Shown: positions 5,471-7,971 of the stretch, one piece after another
How positions within the stretch are numbered: the stretch's first letter is position 1
Layout of the letters: every line of letters starts with the position of its first letter
Source of the DNA: Planctomycetota bacterium
Lineage (GTDB): Bacteria > Planctomycetota > Phycisphaerae > Sedimentisphaerales > Anaerobacaceae
DNA: 7,971 bases
Reading direction: 5' to 3'
Assembly: GCA_017885385.1 (NCBI GenBank)
Contig: JAFNGF010000214.1
Coordinates: 1 to 7,971 of the forward strand
Program-made: the position numbers and the translations under genes
Notes under the pieces: generated by a model
Databases searched by the model: none
What the model was told of the DNA's origin: nothing
What the model saw: only the letters and a program-made list of their open reading frames with translations

Positions 5471-5603
5471 TAAAAACATAAAGCGAAAAGCTAAGAACCG
5501 CCTGCTCCGCCGAAGCGGCTGCCCCGCGGCCGGCGCAGCGAGCTGCGAAGGCTGGATTTGAATTACAAATTCCACAGTCTTAGGTTTTTGGCTTTGCGTT
5601 TTA
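5471..5603. repeat. inverted-repeat-rich intergenic segment between convergent genes
   Basis: The 161-nt gap between the hydrolase and the prepilin gene is packed with potential hairpins. Outer arms at 5471-5496 and 5578-5603 are imperfect inverted repeats (18 of 26 positions match without gaps; both contain AAAGC, AAAA and CTAAGA). Inside are CCGC-CGAA-GCGG, which is a C(TTCG)G tetraloop on the minus strand, CGCAG-CGAG-CTGCG (5534-5547), and TGGATTTG-AATTA-CAAATTCCA (5553-5574, one bulge). It may be a small non-autonomous repeat or a bidirectional terminator region. No T-run of standard type follows the GC-rich hairpins. Confidence 0.35.
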
Positions 5604-5609
5604 CGGTTC

Positions 5610-6425
5610 TTATTCCAGATCAAAGAGTGTGTTATCGACCGGCTCGAACCAGCCCAAATTCATCCGGGCGGAATCTATGCCGTAGACATTATCCTTCTTG
5701 TAATCCGCCATCGGGTGAGAATCGGTATGGCCGTCCGCCCAGCAAATATTGGCCCGCCTATCGTGGCGGAAATGAATAGATGGTGACATATAACTGCCGG
5801 TTACCATCCGGCCGTTGCAAACACCGAACGGAGGCTCGGCAAACGAATACTCTATCAGATAGTCCTTGCGGTTGGACATCGCCGTGTCAGCAAACATCAG
5901 AGTCTGGCCTGAGCTGCGGACTTCCGTTGTCTTGGTTGTTTCCCAGCCGGCCTGCTGCATCTCTTGCAGTGTCTTGAACTGGCGTCCTTGCCACTCGCGC
6001 GAGCCTAAATATATGCGATTGTATCCGTATCCGCCGCAACCTTGCTCGAAGTTCGTATTCCAATCCTGTCCCTTTACAAAATTCACCTTCTGGGGACATT
6101 GCTTGATTTTTCCGTCAGATAGATACGCCGCCAGCGGGCCTTTGGCGGGATCAAAAGGCTCATCGGGATTTTCGCGGGCGCCGTGCCAGCGGTATTTGCC
6201 GCCCCATTGCGAAGTAATGTCCGCCGCCGCAGGAACATAACAGCCGTCGTTTTCGACCGCATAGCCGGCGTTGGCAAGGCACAACTGGCGAAGATTAGAT
6301 TTACAGACCATGCCGCGTGCGACGGCTCTTGCTGATGCCAAAGCCGGCAGCATTACGGCCAGCAGCAAACCAATGACCGAAATCACTACCAGTAACTCAA
6401 CCAGACTAAAGGCTTTCTGTTTCAC
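5610..6425 (-). CDS. prepilin-like protein with H-X9-DG motif
   Basis: A type II pseudopilin-like protein of the family expanded in Planctomycetota, Lentisphaerota and Verrucomicrobiota (N-terminal methylation motif plus DUF1559-like C-terminal signature). With the GTG at 6425 the leader is MKQKA, followed by the cleavage point and FSLVELLVVISVIGLL, so Glu10 becomes mature Glu5. The -1 residue is Ala rather than Gly, which is common in this group. A single membrane helix spans about 6-30. The H-X9-DG motif is HDRRANICWADG (from about residue 221), near the C-terminus. Several Cys residues may form disulfides outside the cytoplasm. The GTG at 6425 overlaps the stop of the upstream gene as GTGA, suggesting translational coupling; a GTG at 6440 with AAGG upstream would add five residues and is the alternative. 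The role is probably in a pseudopilus or surface display; the specific function is unknown. Confidence 0.9.
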   Translation of the reverse strand: MKQKAFSLVELLVVISVIGLLLAVMLPALASARAVARGMVCKSNLRQLCLANAGYAVENDGCYVPAAADITSQWGGKYRWHGARENPDEPFDPAKGPLAAYLSDGKIKQCPQKVNFVKGQDWNTNFEQGCGGYGYNRIYLGSREWQGRQFKTLQEMQQAGWETTKTTEVRSSGQTLMFADTAMSNRKDYLIEYSFAEPPFGVCNGRMVTGSYMSPSIHFRHDRRANICWADGHTDSHPMADYKKDNVYGIDSARMNLGWFEPVDNTLFDLE

Positions 6426-7971
6426 TTTTGCGCCCGCCACTGTTCAGCCTTGAGCCATTGGTCGGCAAATACGGCAAAATCGTCGGTATCCACGACATAA
6501 TTTTTCGGCTGTGCCAGGTCGCATCGGGCTATCCAGTTGGCTTGGCCGAAATGGCCCCGCCAGGCTGAAGCCAGAAGGGCAAAATCAGACACATCAACCA
6601 CGCCATCCAGATTGATATCCGCAGAATATTTCTGCTCATTCAGAACGCCGATCGCCTCAAGATCAAAACCTCCCGAGCCAAATGTCACCCAGGCGTCGTA
6701 AATAGGATGGCTGCTCACATAGTGAGCCCAAAAGGGCAGGGTGCTCGGATCAATATATCTGCCGGCTTCGTCTCGGAAATCGCCGCTGCCTGGAATATCT
6801 ACTATCCGCACATACTTTATGTCGTTGATATCAACAGCGCCTGAGATAACCTTCGCGTCGTCGGCGATTTCCTCCAGATCAAAGGGCGTGCCGGTGCAGA
6901 TGCCGCCCGCGTTTGGGTGCTTGCCGGCAAGATTATAGATGTTGCTGATCTGGATAGTCCCATACGGACCCACGAGCCCCGGGGTCAGTGACACGGCGGG
7001 AAACCTGGCGAAGTCCTGCCCATTGGAAGATACTTCTACGTATCCTAATTCAGCAAACATTTCGCCCGCGACAGACCCGCCGGAGGTATTCATCTGCGAA
7101 ATCAGGCCGTTCTCAAAGATGGCAAAATCGTAACCGTTACCGTTGCGAATCGTTTCGCCGAATGCCAGAGTTATCTGCCCGGGCGGCTGATTGCTATCGA
7201 TCTGGCTCCTTTCCAAATCACCCAGGCTGACAATGTCGAGATTATTGCCTGTCACCGGGCCTAATGCCTTATTCGGGTCGGACCATAGAGGGTCTACCCC
7301 CGCCGCAGGTATGTAGCCGGCCACGGAAGCAGCCCAGGCCCGAAATATCGGGTTTATGACGGCATCATCGTCGGCAGGATCAGCGTGACGCCCGTCAAGG
7401 CCGACGTATCCGTTTACACCCGACTCGGTATAGCATCTGCCATCTACAAAAGGCCCGCCCAGCACGATGGTATCAATCGCAAAGTATGCCGGCGTGTTCA
7501 TGCCGAACGCGCCGGCGTCACTGGAGCTCAAGGAAAACGCCAGGCTCTTTACCATCCCCAGCGAAGTCAAGTCGACAAATTGCCAGGTCTTGAGGATGTA
7601 ATCGGCGGAGTTATCGTTGAAGCGGAAGTCCGCCAGATAAAACGCTGCTGTTCCAGTGACGCTGCCCTTGTCATCTTTGCCGGTGATAGTCAGCAGGAAC
7701 CAATCCGGGTCGCTGCCATTATCGCCGCCGAATTTTTTGGCATAGGCGTCGGCGTTGAGCATTGAGAAGTAGGCGATGTTATTATTCGTTACGTACAAAC
7801 CTCTGACAATGGCGGGCGTGTCCAGAGTAATCGTGGGCGGCTCGGTCCAGCCGAGATAAGCGATGGCGTATTTGGCGGAACCAGCCTGGCCGCTGCCGGC
7901 GATAGCGCTATACTGGCCGGTCATGCCGCTTGTCGTGCCGTCGGTAAGACGCAAGTCAGAAAACCTGCCTG
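6422..7971 (-). CDS. DUF4465 surface protein with dockerin-like C-terminus (5' partial)
   Basis: The frame is open through the right edge, so the N-terminus and any signal peptide lie outside; the TTG at 7954 is only the first internal candidate start. Numbered from that TTG, residues 1-165 match the DUF4465 domain (QYSAIAGSG, LYVTNN, AKKFGG, DWFLLTITG, FYLADFRF, WQFVDLTSLG, SSDAGAFGMNTPAYFAID). Residues 170-440 form a second beta-rich domain that often accompanies it (NGYDFAIFENG, GEMFAELGYVEVSSNG, FGSGGFDLEAIGVLN); I cannot name it securely. Residues 443-502 are two dockerin type I-like EF-hand repeats: ADINLDGVVDVSDFALLASAW, with a full D-x-N-x-D-G-x-V-D-x-x-D loop, then a more degenerate CDL...VDTDDFAVFADQWL. 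The protein is likely exported and calcium-binding. It precedes the prepilin gene with a 4-nt overlap. The ligand or partner is unknown. Confidence 0.9.
   Translation of the reverse strand, partial: GRFSDLRLTDGTTSGMTGQYSAIAGSGQAGSAKYAIAYLGWTEPPTITLDTPAIVRGLYVTNNNIAYFSMLNADAYAKKFGGDNGSDPDWFLLTITGKDDKGSVTGTAAFYLADFRFNDNSADYILKTWQFVDLTSLGMVKSLAFSLSSSDAGAFGMNTPAYFAIDTIVLGGPFVDGRCYTESGVNGYVGLDGRHADPADDDAVINPIFRAWAASVAGYIPAAGVDPLWSDPNKALGPVTGNNLDIVSLGDLERSQIDSNQPPGQITLAFGETIRNGNGYDFAIFENGLISQMNTSGGSVAGEMFAELGYVEVSSNGQDFARFPAVSLTPGLVGPYGTIQISNIYNLAGKHPNAGGICTGTPFDLEEIADDAKVISGAVDINDIKYVRIVDIPGSGDFRDEAGRYIDPSTLPFWAHYVSSHPIYDAWVTFGSGGFDLEAIGVLNEQKYSADINLDGVVDVSDFALLASAWRGHFGQANWIARCDLAQPKNYVVDTDDFAVFADQWLKAEQWRAQK

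Noticed and set aside
5426..5623. 65-aa minus-strand frame between the convergent genes
   Set aside because: It is a translation of the inverted-repeat-rich intergenic segment and overlaps the ends of both real genes.

Overview
The window looks like a piece of a Planctomycetota chromosome, most likely of the Phycisphaerae type, with mid-range GC. This placement rests on gene style rather than a marker gene. The clues are an H-X9-DG prepilin with a KAFSLVELL leader, a secreted DUF4465 protein ending in dockerin-like calcium-binding repeats, a planctomycete-style XRE-S24 repressor, and a REP-associated tyrosine transposase (RAYT) with the TTYGTWLPNDPRGS N-terminus.

Layout. Positions 1-695 (+) hold the 3' part of an XRE/S24 self-cleaving repressor. 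Positions 696-1433 are gene-poor, with two weak small ORFs (742-918 on minus, 1137-1352 on plus) and a stem-loop at 1349-1399. Positions 1434-1922 (+) encode a small ImmA/IrrE-like protein whose HExxH motif reads HGLAH, so the catalytic glutamate is missing. Positions 1961-2793 are a REP/REPIN island: a RAYT gene (2092-2637, minus) flanked on both sides by tandem ~38-nt GTTTAG-headed REP units. Each flank has a 63-nt REPIN at its right-hand end. The island ends 4 nt from the stop of a comF-family phosphoribosyltransferase gene (2798-3586, minus). A short divergent intergenic region follows, then a secreted CocE/NonD-type serine hydrolase (3691-5448, +). Positions 5449-5609 are a convergent intergenic stretch rich in inverted repeats. 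On the minus strand, a DUF4465/dockerin-like surface protein (6422 to beyond 7971) is followed, through a GTGA stop/start overlap, by an H-X9-DG prepilin-like protein (5610-6425).

How parts fit together. The clearest system is the RAYT with its own REPINs: an HUH/Tyr single-strand nuclease beside the hairpins it presumably recognises. These have a GTTTAG head instead of the GTAG/GGAG tetranucleotide known from gammaproteobacteria. The repressor and the ImmA-like protein recall the repressor/anti-repressor pairs of integrative elements, but they are not adjacent and the peptidase motif is broken, so that link is tentative. The DUF4465 and prepilin genes look like a translationally coupled two-gene operon for exported proteins. 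ComF and the CocE-type hydrolase look like ordinary chromosomal genes.
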